The notes: generated by a model from the sequence alone, not told the origin. DNA of 64,000 nt from Hymenobacter sediminis (GCF_003231285.1 NZ_QKNS01000001.1:1364001-1428000), one strand, 5' to 3'; shown: positions 35,922 to 45,722, numbered from the stretch's first letter. Numbers and translations: made by a program.

Positions 35922-36710
35922 TTAGATAATCTGAAGCGGGATGCCCAGGGCCAGCATCAGCAGAATAACGGCGCCTACCACGATGCGGTAGAGGCCAAAG
36001 GCCCGGAAGCCAAAGCGCGACACAAAATCAACAAACGACTTGACGGCCAGCAGCCCCACGATGAAGGCCACCACATTACCAAACAGCAACAGCTTGATGT
36101 CCTCGGCGCCCGGCGCACTTACCTTGAAGGTTTTATAGAGCTGATACGCCGTGATGACGAACATGGTGGGCACCGCCAGCAGAAACGAAAAGTCGGCGGC
36201 GGAGCGACGGTCGAATCCCTGGGCCAGGCCTCCCACAATGGTAGCGGCGGAGCGCGACACGCCTGGTATCAGGGCAATGCACTGAAACAAACCAATCCGG
36301 ATGGCTTGCCCAAAGTTGGGCGTTGTTACCTGCTTCCGCTCCCCGGTAAACAGCCTGTCCACGAACAGCAGCACAATACCACCTACTACCAACGCCCAGG
36401 CCACCACCGACACATCTTTCAGCAGGGCTTCAATGACGTCTTTCAACAAAAAACCCAGGATGCCGAATGGAATAAACGCCGCCGCCAGCTTCAGGTAAAA
36501 GTCAAAGCTCTGTAAGAAGCGCCGCCAGTACAGCACCACTACCGAGAGGATAGCACCGAATTGAATGGAGGTAATAAACGTATCGGTGAAGGGCAACTGA
36601 CCAATACCGAGCAGGTTGGCAACGATAATCATGTGCCCCGTGCTAGAAACGGGCAGAAATTCGGTCAGGCCTTCAACAATAGCCAGCAGCAGCGCGTGCC
36701 AGTAGGACAT
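35922..36710 (-). CDS. uppP: Undecaprenyl-diphosphate phosphatase
   Basis: A 262-residue multi-pass membrane enzyme (BacA/UppP) that recycles the undecaprenyl carrier used for peptidoglycan and other cell-wall polymers. Visible motifs: EGLTEFLPVSSTGHMII near residue 14-30 and GVSRSAATIVGGLAQGFDR near 165-183, the two catalytic blocks of the family. Overexpression of homologues gives bacitracin resistance; here it is housekeeping. It lies between DUF3098 and truB. Confidence 0.95.
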   Translation of the reverse strand: MSYWHALLLAIVEGLTEFLPVSSTGHMIIVANLLGIGQLPFTDTFITSIQFGAILSVVVLYWRRFLQSFDFYLKLAAAFIPFGILGFLLKDVIEALLKDVSVVAWALVVGGIVLLFVDRLFTGERKQVTTPNFGQAIRIGLFQCIALIPGVSRSAATIVGGLAQGFDRRSAADFSFLLAVPTMFVITAYQLYKTFKVSAPGAEDIKLLLFGNVVAFIVGLLAVKSFVDFVSRFGFRAFGLYRIVVGAVILLMLALGIPLQII

Positions 36711-36837
36711 AGCTTGGGAATTAGGGCCTTATGACCTGAGAGGGGTAGGTACGTATTCTACATCCGGCGTACACGGCGGTACGCGGGAGCATTAGCCAGG
36801 GCCCTACCCCCCACTCAGGCCATAAGGCCCAAAGAAA

Positions 36838-37176
36838 TTAACGCTTATAAGTAGGAGCCTGCGGGGTAGCTACCGGCGGTGCAACCGGAGCCGATGGCGC
36901 GGCGGGGGTAGGCTGAGAGGGTACCGTGCTGGTTGTGGTGGTATCGTGGGCGATGGGCGCGGACGTGCCAGGGCGCGTCATGATGGCCCAGAACTCAATC
37001 AGGAACCCAATGGCCAGCAAAATCGGCCCAAGGGTAATACCCAGAAACCCTTCCCCGTAATCTTCCGAGTCCAGGGTCATCGTGATAAAGCCCGCGGCCA
37101 GCACCGCCAGCCCAATAAACATCAGCCGGTAGTTGCGCGGCCCGAAAGCAAAGCGAGGAGTTGTATTCGGTTCCAT
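36838..37176 (-). CDS. DUF3098 membrane protein
   Basis: A 112-residue protein with two membrane helices (RLMFIGLAVLAAGFITM and GFLGITLGPILLAIGFLIEFWAIM) and a Thr/Pro/Ala-rich C-terminal tail. It starts MEPNTTPRFAFGPRNY. DUF3098 is a Bacteroidota-specific family regularly found next to ftsX, as here; its function is unknown. ATG 37176 is preceded at once by TACCTTTG on the minus strand, 6 nt upstream. Confidence 0.85.
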   Translation of the reverse strand: MEPNTTPRFAFGPRNYRLMFIGLAVLAAGFITMTLDSEDYGEGFLGITLGPILLAIGFLIEFWAIMTRPGTSAPIAHDTTTTSTVPSQPTPAAPSAPVAPPVATPQAPTYKR

Positions 37177-37299
37177 GAGGGCAAAGGTAGGGAATGTGAA
37201 ATGGGGATATAGTGAATTAGTGAACAGGTGAGGTCGACGTTTCAAGTGCGCAGGTAGCGCCAGCTGAACGTTAGGCCTGCCTATTCTCTATTTCCTTAC

Positions 37300-38187
37300 T
37301 TAATAAAGTTCGTCTAGTGACATACCAGTGTATTTGCGCACCGCCCGCCAAGAGCTCAGAAAGCCAATGCCCATACCCAACACAACGAGGGCAGCTACCA
37401 GGGCGCCAATCAGGCGTTCGTCGCGGAAGAGGCGCAGCTCCTCCAGCTGTAGGTAGGCGTATTGAAGCAGCGCCAGCAGCAGTAGCCCGGCCAGAATTCC
37501 GCTCACCAAGCCCTGCCACACAGCGCGCCGCAAGAATGGCCATTGAATGAAAGAAGAGGTAGCGCCCACCAGCTGCATGCTCCGGATCAGGAAGCGCTGG
37601 GAAAACAAAGCCAGCTTAATGGTATTGTTGATAAGCACCACCACCACAAACGTGAGTACCGCCGCAAAACCGAGCAGCACCAAGCCCACGTTGCGTAGGT
37701 TTTCATTCACGGAGGTAATCAGGCTCTCCACGTACTCCACCTCAAACACACCCGGCTCCTGTTTCAGCTCTTGCTTGATGCGGGCTAGGTTCTTGGCGTC
37801 GGCAAAGTCGGCGTTGATTTTTAGGAGGTAGGCGTCGCGCAGGGGGTTGTCGCCCAGGAATTGCTGGAAGTCTTCGCCGGTCTGGTCAATGAGCTGCTTG
37901 GCCCCTTCCTCTTTGGAAAGGAAGCGCACCTGGGGCTTTTGGTCTTTTATAGCAATGTAAGGCTTGCGCGAAAAGTCCTGCTGCAGGCGTAGCAACTGCG
38001 TTTCGGGCAGGCCACGCTCCAGGTACACCTGCATTTCCAGGTTTTCCTTTACCAGCGTCGAAATCTTGTGGGCATGAATCAGCAGCAGCCCGAACAAGCC
38101 AATGACCAGCAGCGCCAGCGTAATGCTAAACACTACCATGGTGTGGGGGTAGCTGCCCAGCTTCTTCTTTCGGGTTGGTCGATTCAT
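37300..38187 (-). CDS. ftsX: Cell division protein FtsX (permease-like)
   Basis: A 295-residue protein with a short basic N-terminus, a first helix (VVFSITLALLVIGLFGLLLI), a periplasmic domain (about 45-165) containing LEMQVYLERGLPE, and three C-terminal helices of the FtsX fold with VVLINNTIKLALFSQRFLIRSMQLVGAT. With FtsE it forms the ABC-type complex that activates peptidoglycan hydrolases at division. ftsE is not in the window; separation from ftsE is usual in Bacteroidota. Confidence 0.92.
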   Translation of the reverse strand: MNRPTRKKKLGSYPHTMVVFSITLALLVIGLFGLLLIHAHKISTLVKENLEMQVYLERGLPETQLLRLQQDFSRKPYIAIKDQKPQVRFLSKEEGAKQLIDQTGEDFQQFLGDNPLRDAYLLKINADFADAKNLARIKQELKQEPGVFEVEYVESLITSVNENLRNVGLVLLGFAAVLTFVVVVLINNTIKLALFSQRFLIRSMQLVGATSSFIQWPFLRRAVWQGLVSGILAGLLLLALLQYAYLQLEELRLFRDERLIGALVAALVVLGMGIGFLSSWRAVRKYTGMSLDELY

Positions 38188-38278
38188 GGATCAGGGTAGA
38201 GTTGTGAAGAGTGAAATCGTGAACATGGGTAAAGGGCGACTTGTGTCTTGCACAACTTCACGCCTTCCAATTTCACCT

Positions 38279-41200
38279 TTACATCACGGTTCTTGGGTCG
38301 TCGTCGATTTGTAGTTCGCGGGCTTTGCGGGCGTTCTGGTCGCGGCGGCGGAGGCGCTTGCGGGCAAATAGCTCCCGAAACGAGTCGAACTGCTCGGTGT
38401 GCAGCAGCGACACACCCGCGCGGGCCTGGTTTACCTGGCTCAGGCCGGTCAGGTCGCGGGGGGTAGTCTCGTAGCGGAGTTTGGCCCGGAACTTCCCGTC
38501 GGGGCGCAGGTAGTACTCCAGGCTCAGGTCACCGATCAGGGAGTTCTGGGCGTTGCCTACCGGTGGTGGGCCACCTGGTACCCCGGTGCTCGTATTGCTC
38601 CCGATACTACCCTCCCTCGTAATGCGTAGGCGGCCGTTCAGGAAGGAGTAGCTTAGGCGGAGTTGCAGGGCCTGCAGGTCGTCGGCAGTCAACCCGTTCA
38701 GGTTAAAGCTGATTTCCAGGTTGGGGTCAATCTGCGAAGTCAGCAAACCTAACTGCGTCGATATAATTTGCCCTAAGCTGTTACCTAGGGCGTTGTTGCC
38801 GCCTTCCAGCCGGGCGACGGCCAGAGAGCCGACCGGGGTCAGCTGCCGGAATACGACCAGGCTGAACACCTGCCGGTTTAGTTCCTGCTCGTCGTTGCGA
38901 ATGGCCGAGAAAAACGGAGCCAGGTCGCCTTCCAACGATGACGGAATATCATTGAATTCCAGGTTGAGCCTAATAATAGGCTGGAGCAGCGGACCCGTCA
39001 GGTTCATCACGGCCGTTACTGGCACTACTGCCGCGTTAGTAGGGCCTTCTCCGGTATTGAAGATGATAGGAGCGAGGGAGGTGCGCTGGGTATAGGTGGC
39101 CGACACGTTCAACTCGCCGGCTAGCGGGTCGCCGTTCCAGGCGATAGTGCCACCAGGTCGCACTACAAATTCCTTGTTTACCAGGCCTTGCAGCGTAAAA
39201 TTGTAGGCTCCGCGCACAATCTCTACCTGCCCGTACATGTTGAAGTCGCCGCGGGTGTCAATGTTGAGGCGCAGCTGGCCGGTAGCCGTACCCCGAATAA
39301 TGTCGCCGGTGCTTTCATCGAGCAGCAGCTCCACGTAGGCATCCGGGGTAATGTCGAGGTTCATGTTCAGCCGGATGCCTGACAAGTCGGTGGTGCCTGC
39401 TACCTCTATGGCCTTGGTGCGGGCTGTGTCTGGCAGGTTGCGGTTCACAAACTTGATGTAGCTGGCCTGCTCGGCCTTTGCGGCGTTGTCGAAGGGTAGG
39501 GATACCCGGGTGCCGGCCTCGCTACGGGCCGTAACGTTCATAAACAGGTTATCAGCATCGCCGCGCACCGTGGCCGTGCCCGTGGCATAAGCCTGTCCGA
39601 AATACAGCTCGTTGTCTTTGCGGGTGGTGTTGAGTACGTGCAGTTTTCGGAAGGACGCATTCAGGTCCAGACGCATATCCTGGAAGCCTCGCTCGAAAAT
39701 ATTGCCGTTTATTACCCCCGTATTACCCTGCGGGTCGCGCACAGTAATGTTCTGCAGGGCAATGCGGTCCTCCAGAAACCGGATTCGGTCGGCAAAGGTG
39801 TAGGTAGTGCCTAAGTAGATAAAGGTGAGCTGCCCGTCCGTCACGTCGATGTTGCCGGTGAGCACGGGTGCCGAGAGCTTGCCGGTGAGGCGTAGCGTCC
39901 CAACCCCCGTGCCCTGCAAGTCGCGGAACAGGGTGTTTAGGAAGGGCTCGGCCAGCTTGATGGGTGCGTTATCGAGCACGCCGGTGAGGTTGAGCTGCTG
40001 GGTTTCAGCGCTAGGGGTGTAAGTGCCCGTTACCGTCAGGGCACGTTGCTGGTCCCGTTCTACGTCCAGGTTCACCGCCAAGCGCTTGGCCGCGTTGTCC
40101 CAGTCGCCGCGACCCTGCACGTTGCCGATCAGCACCTTGTCCATCTGTAGCGAATCAACCTGCAGCGTTGAGTTGATAACCAGCGCCCCATACACGCCGC
40201 TGATAGTCCCAAGAGCATTTACCCGACCCGCAAACTTTTGCCCGCCGGTCAGGCCGTTAAGCGTGGAAAGCTCGAAGTCCTTGACGGTGAGAGCCAGAGG
40301 TTTGTTGGGGTTTTCGGAAAGAAAGCCCTGGGCACTAATGCTTTGCGTGCCATTGCTCAGGGTTACATTCTGAAAGTCAAACTCCTTGCCACCCCCAGAA
40401 ATGAGCAGGGAGTTATCCGGGGCAATGGCCCATTCCCGGCCCAGCACATTCACCCCCGATTGGCGGAAGGTGATTTTCACGGCATCATCCAGGAAGGCGA
40501 GGGCTCCGTTAATCTGGGCTTTGTTGGTGGTGCCCGTCTGGGCCAGGGAGGTAGAGAAGTTGATGCGCTCTTGGTCCCATACGCCTTCCACGTAGAATTT
40601 CTCGGTAGCTCCCAGCCCCGGCACGCGCTGCCGGGCCGAGGTAATGCTGGTCTGGGCTAGTACCTCGGGCTGATAGGGAAGCTTCGAAGTTGTCAGGTCG
40701 AAGTCACTGTCGGCCAGTTGCAGGCTGTCGTAGCGGAACTCGTTGATGTGTCCCCCTAGCTGAAAAAACGAGGTTTGCCCGTTACGGAAGCTACCGTCGA
40801 TGCGCGTGGAGTCGGAAATGGACAGCTGGGGCATGAACAGGCGCAACACGGGGTTCGGCCTTTTCAGGTAGAGGTTAAGCGCAATCTGGTATTCAGGCAG
40901 GGGGCGCTGACGCTTGCGGCGGTAATAGTCGGCAATGGTGGCGTCATTGCTCTGGAAATTAAGGCGGTACTCTTTCACCAGCGTCGTCACGTCGCGGATA
41001 ACGGTGGTCGGGGTAAAGCTACCGGCCAAATCTAGGTTCAGCACTTCCGAGCGCACCGTCAGGCGGCGCTGCCCCCCTCCGTAGCGGCTGATAACGTCCA
41101 GGGTATCAATAGGCACGGTGCGGCCGTCGTAGCCCAGGCGCGAGTTGCGCAGGCGTACGTACCCGAGCAGGTTGTCCAGCTTCAGGCCCGAAAACTTGAC

Positions 41201-42940
41201 GTCGGCGGTAGTGGCCACCGTGACGCTCTGGCTGGTGAGGCCCAGGGCGCGCAGGTCGGCGCGGCGCACGCGGGCGCGCAGGTCAAAAGCCTGCGTTGCT
41301 TTGTTTAAGTCAATGGTGCCATCGGCGTCAAACTGCAGGCTGGGGTCGTTGGCGGCCACCGTACCGGTAAACGACTCGCGGCTGAACTTGCCGTTGGTGG
41401 TGATGTTGCGGTAGCGGTAGCCGTTCAGCCAGATACTTTGCACTGTGGCGTTAGCCGTGAGGCGGGCTGTGCTCAGGTCGAAGCCGACGCCGGCTACCTT
41501 GCCGTTCATGGTCACATCGCGCACCACGCTTTCATTGCCCAGCAGTCGGCCCAATTGAAATCCGGTAGTACGCACCTGCCCCTCGTAGCTGGAGTAGCGC
41601 GGGTCGGTCTTAAACTTCAGGTTGACGTCGGATACTACAGAACCCAACGCCGTTTGAAACGAGCCGTTGGCTACAAAGTCGTTGTAGAAGCCCAGAAATT
41701 GGCCTTTGAGTTTTACTACCCCCAGGCGTTGTACGTAGGGCCAGCCCGAGGCCGGAATGTAGCGCCGGATGTCGCGCCCATCAATTATGGAAGGCTGCAG
41801 GCGCATCTCCACGAAGCTCTCCTTTATATTAGGCAGACCTTCCACGTTGATATCCCCTTTCACCCGCGAGTTGCGGCCGTACTGAATATCCAGGTTTTTG
41901 GTGGTGAAGTTGCGGACGTAGCCTTTCGCTTGCCCCGAAATCAGGACGGTCTCCTTTAGCTCGCGCATAAACTTCTGCGGCGCGAACTTGGCAATATCGT
42001 CGGAGTTAACACGACTGGGTTGGAGCCGGGCAATTACTTTTACCGAGTCGTTGAAATCGGTGAAGTTGAGGAAATGGTCGTACTCAAAGCGGATGTAGTT
42101 GCTGAGTTGGCTGTTCTGCACCCGCAGCATCAGCTTGTCAAACTCCCAGAACTTGCCGGCATAGGTCATGTCGGAAGTCAGCTCCCGCAGGCGCGTGCCG
42201 GAGGGTGTATCCACGGTACGCAGCCCTTTAATATTGGCGTGGATCGTGTCGCCTTTAAACCACAGCTGGTCGGCATCAGCGTAGATGCTATCCAGATACA
42301 TGTGGGCATAATCCATCGAGAGGCCGTATTCCGGGATGCGCGGAACATCCTGGCGCTCCAGCACAAAGCGGCCGTTGCGCAGGCCAATGGCTTCAATCTT
42401 AAAGTCGAAGGGCTTGCTGACTTTGGTGGTATCCGAGGGGCCCAGCAAGCGCTTGACGGAGCTGATGAACTGGGTGAGGGTAGTGGAATCGGGCTGGTCC
42501 TTGTAGGTAACCAAATTAAAGCGCGGCTCTTCCAGCGTAAGCTTGCCTACATGCAAGTGGCTAGGGTCGAAGACCGTGAACAACCGGATATCCGCGTCGG
42601 CCCGCCCGATATTGAACAACTCATTACCGCGCCGATCGAGTACCCGCACCCCCTCCAGCAGCACCCGGGAGAAGGGGCGTATATCCACTCGGCCTACCAA
42701 TACTTTCTGCCCCAGCTTGTCGGTGAGGATGCTGGCGGCGCGCTGGGCCAGATCAGTCTGCACGCTCGGAATGCGCAGGGCTACCAGTGCACCTACCACC
42801 GCCAGAATCACCAGCAGGAGCAGGGCAAACAGAACCTTAAGCGTTACGGACAGAAAACGAGGCACAGACGGCAGAAACAAAGGACGCAACAGGCAGCCCG
42901 AAGCAAAGATACAGGGTTGGCCCCGACCGTTGCCTGGCAA
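38279..42940 (-). CDS. TamB-like translocation and assembly module protein
   Basis: A giant protein of about 1550 residues with one N-terminal helix (LKVLFALLLLVILAVVGALVAL) and a long beta-rich periplasmic body, ending in the DUF490/TamB domain (about 1130-1500, including YNFTLQGLVNKEFVVRPGGTIAWNGDPLAGELNVSA-type strand repeats). TamB-like proteins bridge the inner and outer membrane and are linked to outer-membrane protein assembly or lipid transport. No TamA/BamA gene is adjacent. The frame begins with TTG 42940; TTG 42880 or GTG 42865, closer to the helix, are more likely starts. It is divergent from tsaD. Confidence 0.88.
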   Translation of the reverse strand: MPGNGRGQPCIFASGCLLRPLFLPSVPRFLSVTLKVLFALLLLVILAVVGALVALRIPSVQTDLAQRAASILTDKLGQKVLVGRVDIRPFSRVLLEGVRVLDRRGNELFNIGRADADIRLFTVFDPSHLHVGKLTLEEPRFNLVTYKDQPDSTTLTQFISSVKRLLGPSDTTKVSKPFDFKIEAIGLRNGRFVLERQDVPRIPEYGLSMDYAHMYLDSIYADADQLWFKGDTIHANIKGLRTVDTPSGTRLRELTSDMTYAGKFWEFDKLMLRVQNSQLSNYIRFEYDHFLNFTDFNDSVKVIARLQPSRVNSDDIAKFAPQKFMRELKETVLISGQAKGYVRNFTTKNLDIQYGRNSRVKGDINVEGLPNIKESFVEMRLQPSIIDGRDIRRYIPASGWPYVQRLGVVKLKGQFLGFYNDFVANGSFQTALGSVVSDVNLKFKTDPRYSSYEGQVRTTGFQLGRLLGNESVVRDVTMNGKVAGVGFDLSTARLTANATVQSIWLNGYRYRNITTNGKFSRESFTGTVAANDPSLQFDADGTIDLNKATQAFDLRARVRRADLRALGLTSQSVTVATTADVKFSGLKLDNLLGYVRLRNSRLGYDGRTVPIDTLDVISRYGGGQRRLTVRSEVLNLDLAGSFTPTTVIRDVTTLVKEYRLNFQSNDATIADYYRRKRQRPLPEYQIALNLYLKRPNPVLRLFMPQLSISDSTRIDGSFRNGQTSFFQLGGHINEFRYDSLQLADSDFDLTTSKLPYQPEVLAQTSITSARQRVPGLGATEKFYVEGVWDQERINFSTSLAQTGTTNKAQINGALAFLDDAVKITFRQSGVNVLGREWAIAPDNSLLISGGGKEFDFQNVTLSNGTQSISAQGFLSENPNKPLALTVKDFELSTLNGLTGGQKFAGRVNALGTISGVYGALVINSTLQVDSLQMDKVLIGNVQGRGDWDNAAKRLAVNLDVERDQQRALTVTGTYTPSAETQQLNLTGVLDNAPIKLAEPFLNTLFRDLQGTGVGTLRLTGKLSAPVLTGNIDVTDGQLTFIYLGTTYTFADRIRFLEDRIALQNITVRDPQGNTGVINGNIFERGFQDMRLDLNASFRKLHVLNTTRKDNELYFGQAYATGTATVRGDADNLFMNVTARSEAGTRVSLPFDNAAKAEQASYIKFVNRNLPDTARTKAIEVAGTTDLSGIRLNMNLDITPDAYVELLLDESTGDIIRGTATGQLRLNIDTRGDFNMYGQVEIVRGAYNFTLQGLVNKEFVVRPGGTIAWNGDPLAGELNVSATYTQRTSLAPIIFNTGEGPTNAAVVPVTAVMNLTGPLLQPIIRLNLEFNDIPSSLEGDLAPFFSAIRNDEQELNRQVFSLVVFRQLTPVGSLAVARLEGGNNALGNSLGQIISTQLGLLTSQIDPNLEISFNLNGLTADDLQALQLRLSYSFLNGRLRITREGSIGSNTSTGVPGGPPPVGNAQNSLIGDLSLEYYLRPDGKFRAKLRYETTPRDLTGLSQVNQARAGVSLLHTEQFDSFRELFARKRLRRRDQNARKARELQIDDDPRTVM

Positions 42941-43070
42941 ATAAGCCCGGCAGAAAAACGTTACGGGCCGCGCCAGGGTTAGTTGAAAACGCAGCCGGTG
43001 GCAATCTGGTGTTTTGCCCCGACCTTTGCGGCTGTTTTTATAGAACCCCGGAGTTATAAGTTGGGAGCGA

Positions 43071-43084
43071 GAATGTATACATTC
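43071..43084. promoter_or_regulatory. 14-bp palindrome in the tamB/tsaD divergent region
   Basis: GAATGTATACATTC is a perfect palindrome, flanked by GGAGCG upstream and CGCTCC downstream, in the 201-nt gap between the divergent tamB-like and tsaD genes. It could be an operator for a dimeric regulator. The stretch after it is pyrimidine-rich with short CTCCTA-type repeats up to the tsaD start. Confidence 0.35.
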
Positions 43085-43141
43085 TGTTTCCTCTTACTCC
43101 CGCTCCTGACCTCTAGCTCCTAACTCCTAGCTGCTCAAAAG

Positions 43142-44149
43142 ATGAATCCCGTCATTCTCGCCATTGAATCTTCCTGCGACGATACCTCGGCCGCCGTTAT
43201 GGTGGGCGGTGAAATTCGCTCAAACGTGGTAGCTACCCAGCAGGTACACGAACAATATGGAGGGGTAGTACCTGAACTAGCCTCGCGCGCCCACCAGCAG
43301 CACCTGATTCCGGTGGTGGAGGCGGCGCTGCAGAAGGCTGGCATCACCAAACAAGAGCTCGATGTAGTAGCGTTTACCCAGGGGCCAGGGTTGTTAGGCT
43401 CCTTGCTGGTAGGGGGCATGTTTGCCAAAACCCTGGCTCTGGCACTGGGTAAGCCACTCATTGCCGTAAACCACATGCGGGCCCACATTTTGGCACACTT
43501 TATTGAGGCGCCACGGCCCGTATTTCCGTTTCTGTGCCTGACGGTAAGCGGTGGCCACACCCAGCTGGTGGTAGTGCGCAGCGCACTGGATATGGAAATT
43601 ATTGGCCAGACCATTGACGATGCGGCTGGTGAAGCCTTCGACAAAACGGCCAAGCTACTCGGGCTACCTTATCCCGGCGGCCCCCACCTCGATAAGCTGG
43701 CCCGCCAGGGCAATCCTACCCGGTTCCAGTTCCCGGTAGGGGCCATGCCCGGCTATGATTTCTCATTCAGCGGTCTGAAAACGGCGGTGCTCTACTTTCT
43801 CAAGAAAGAAACGGCCCAAAACCCCAACTTCGTGCAGGAAAACCTGGCCGACCTCTGCGCCAGCATTCAGCATACTATTATCCAGACGCTGCTGCGCCAG
43901 TTGCGCCGCGCCGCCCACGACCAAGGCCTTACCCAGATTGCTTTGGCCGGCGGGGTAGCGGCCAACAGCGGCCTGCGCCAAGCCTTACAGGAGGAGGCCG
44001 ATACCCAAGGCTGGCAGGTATTTATTCCGGCCTTTCAGTATTGCACCGACAACGCCGGGATGGTGGCCATGACAGCTCAGTTTCAGTACGAGGCCGGCGA
44101 CTTTGCCGACCAGTTCGTCAGCTCCGATCCGCGCCTGAAGCTGGGGTAG
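43142..44149 (+). CDS. tsaD: tRNA N6-threonylcarbamoyladenosine transferase subunit TsaD
   Basis: A 335-residue ASKHA-fold protein that transfers the threonylcarbamoyl group to A37 of ANN-decoding tRNAs. Metal-binding HMRAH (about residues 111-115) and SGGHTQLV (about 136-143) are present, with ESSCDDTSAAV at the N-terminus and NSGLRQAL near the end. Normal length. It needs TsaB, TsaC and TsaE, none in the window. Confidence 0.96.
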   Translation: MNPVILAIESSCDDTSAAVMVGGEIRSNVVATQQVHEQYGGVVPELASRAHQQHLIPVVEAALQKAGITKQELDVVAFTQGPGLLGSLLVGGMFAKTLALALGKPLIAVNHMRAHILAHFIEAPRPVFPFLCLTVSGGHTQLVVVRSALDMEIIGQTIDDAAGEAFDKTAKLLGLPYPGGPHLDKLARQGNPTRFQFPVGAMPGYDFSFSGLKTAVLYFLKKETAQNPNFVQENLADLCASIQHTIIQTLLRQLRRAAHDQGLTQIALAGGVAANSGLRQALQEEADTQGWQVFIPAFQYCTDNAGMVAMTAQFQYEAGDFADQFVSSDPRLKLG

Positions 44150-44260
44150 CCACCCAAGCCCGCTTTCCTACCCCCTGACTTTTCCCCGAACCTATTTCGC
44201 AACCTTGCCCCCGGCATTTGCGAACCTTGCTACTGCCACCCTTTCTGTGGCTCCTTCCTT

Positions 44261-44734
44261 ATGGCAACCAAAAAAGACGATACCCCCAAGCGCGTTAATA
44301 TTCTCAACCGCCGCGCCAGCCACGAATACGCCTTTATCGTTAAGTACGACGCGGGTATTATGCTGCAAGGCACCGAAATCAAGAGCATCCGGGACGGCAG
44401 CGTGCAGATTCAGGACGGTTTCTGCACCTTCCACCCCGACGGTAGCCTGTGGGTGCACAACCTCACCATTGCCAAATACACGGAGGGTACCTACAACAAC
44501 CACGAGCCTACCCGCCCGCGCAAGCTTCTGCTCAACAAGCGCGAACTAAAGCAGCTGGCCAACAAAAACCAGGAGCAGGGCCTGACCATCATTCCCATTC
44601 GGATGTTCGTGAATGACCGGGGATTTGCCAAGCTGGAAATTGCCCTGGCCAAAGGCAAAAAGCTTTACGACAAGCGCGACGATCTGAAAGCCAAAGACCA
44701 GAAGCGCGAAATGGACCGCGCCCGAGATTATTAA
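44261..44734 (+). CDS. smpB: SsrA-binding protein SmpB
   Basis: A 157-residue partner of tmRNA in trans-translation rescue of stalled ribosomes. It shows the OB-fold core NRRASHEYAFIVKYDAGI, GTEIKSIRDG, and the basic tail KKLYDKRDDLKAKDQKREM which becomes helical in the ribosome mRNA channel. It follows tsaD by 111 nt. A MITE-like inverted repeat lies immediately downstream. Confidence 0.96.
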   Translation: MATKKDDTPKRVNILNRRASHEYAFIVKYDAGIMLQGTEIKSIRDGSVQIQDGFCTFHPDGSLWVHNLTIAKYTEGTYNNHEPTRPRKLLLNKRELKQLANKNQEQGLTIIPIRMFVNDRGFAKLEIALAKGKKLYDKRDDLKAKDQKREMDRARDY

Positions 44735-44916
44735 TTAGCCGATGAGCGCTGATTTTTTTGATTTCGCTGATGAAGAATACTATCGGTGGAAGGCTATTTT
44801 TTGATAAGCGAAGAGTTATCCGGAGCTTCGTACCCGACGAATCAAAAAAGCCAGCGCTTGCATCAGGCATAATTTGAATCAGCGAAATCAAGAATATCAG
44901 CGTTAATCAGCAATTG
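44731..44916. repeat. MITE-like imperfect inverted repeat element
   Basis: Two arms of about 40 nt: the left arm around 44731-44772 (with GCTGATTTTTTTGATTTCGC) and the right arm around 44877-44916 (with ATCAGCGAAATCAAGAATA) are near reverse complements, 25 of 27 in the core. The middle of about 105 nt includes smaller self-complementary stretches. It fills the whole gap between smpB and the peptidase gene; there is no coding frame. It looks like a non-autonomous repeat or REP-type element and may also end the smpB transcript. Confidence 0.65.
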
Positions 44917-45722
44917 TGGATTACGGAATATGCGCCCTGAGCGCCGTGCCGGTGCGAGCCGAACCTACAGATAAGGCCGAAATTGTTACGCAGCTCATCT
45001 TTGGGGAGTGCTATTCTATTTTGCGTACCCAAGACCAGTGGCGACAGATACAACTGACCGCCGACCAGTACGTGGGCTGGATTGACGTAAAGCAGCACTT
45101 GCCGGTCACTGCGGAGTACCTACACGCCTGGCAGTCTCAGGACCACCCCCGCACCCTGGATGTAGTGCAGATGGTGAGCGACTCGGCCAACCGCATTCCG
45201 GTAACGCTGGGCACGCGCCTACCCTTTTACGACGGCATGACCCTGCGCTTGGGCGAGCAGCAGATGTTCTATAACGGCGCCGCTACCAATCCCCAAAATG
45301 GCCACGGTCCTCACGGCCCCGTCGATCAGCGCCTGCGCTTGCTCCAGAAAATGGCCCTCACGTTTCTGAAGTCGCCTTACTTGTGGGGTGGCAAAACGCT
45401 GTTCGGCATCGACTGCTCAGGGTTGATGCAGCAGCTTTACGGCCTGATTGGGGTGCAGCTCCCGCGCGACGCCAACCAGCAGATTCACCTGGGCCAGACC
45501 GTTCATTTCGTATCCCAGACTCTTCCCGGCGACCTGGCCTTTTTCGATAACGCCGAAGGGCGCATTATTCACGTAGGGTTGCTGCTAGAAGACCAGCAGA
45601 TTATTCACGCCAGCGGCGAGGTCCGCATCGACCCCCTGGACCACAACGGTATCTTCCGCCGCGACTGGCAGAAGTACTCGCACAAGCTCCGCCTGATTAA
45701 GCGCATCCTCCCCGACGATTAA
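44916..45722 (+). CDS. NlpC/P60 (C40) cell-wall peptidase with SH3-like domains
   Basis: A 268-residue protein. N-terminal about 1-65 is a bacterial SH3-like domain (ALSAVPVRAEPTDKAEIVTQL), a second SH3-like part follows, and the C-terminal NlpC/P60 domain (about 145-265) has the Cys in GIDCSGLMQQLYG, the His in GRIIHVGLLLED and the third polar residue in IIHASGEV. It cleaves peptide bonds in peptidoglycan stem peptides, typically gamma-D-Glu-diaminopimelate. No signal peptide is visible, so it may act on recycled muropeptides. Its start abuts the inverted repeat element. Confidence 0.9.
   Translation: MDYGICALSAVPVRAEPTDKAEIVTQLIFGECYSILRTQDQWRQIQLTADQYVGWIDVKQHLPVTAEYLHAWQSQDHPRTLDVVQMVSDSANRIPVTLGTRLPFYDGMTLRLGEQQMFYNGAATNPQNGHGPHGPVDQRLRLLQKMALTFLKSPYLWGGKTLFGIDCSGLMQQLYGLIGVQLPRDANQQIHLGQTVHFVSQTLPGDLAFFDNAEGRIIHVGLLLEDQQIIHASGEVRIDPLDHNGIFRRDWQKYSHKLRLIKRILPDD

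Noticed and set aside
42020..42982. A 320-codon open frame antisense to the tamB-like gene
   Set aside because: Its protein is low-complexity and Gly/His/Gln-rich with no domain, and the opposite strand has a clear TamB-like protein.
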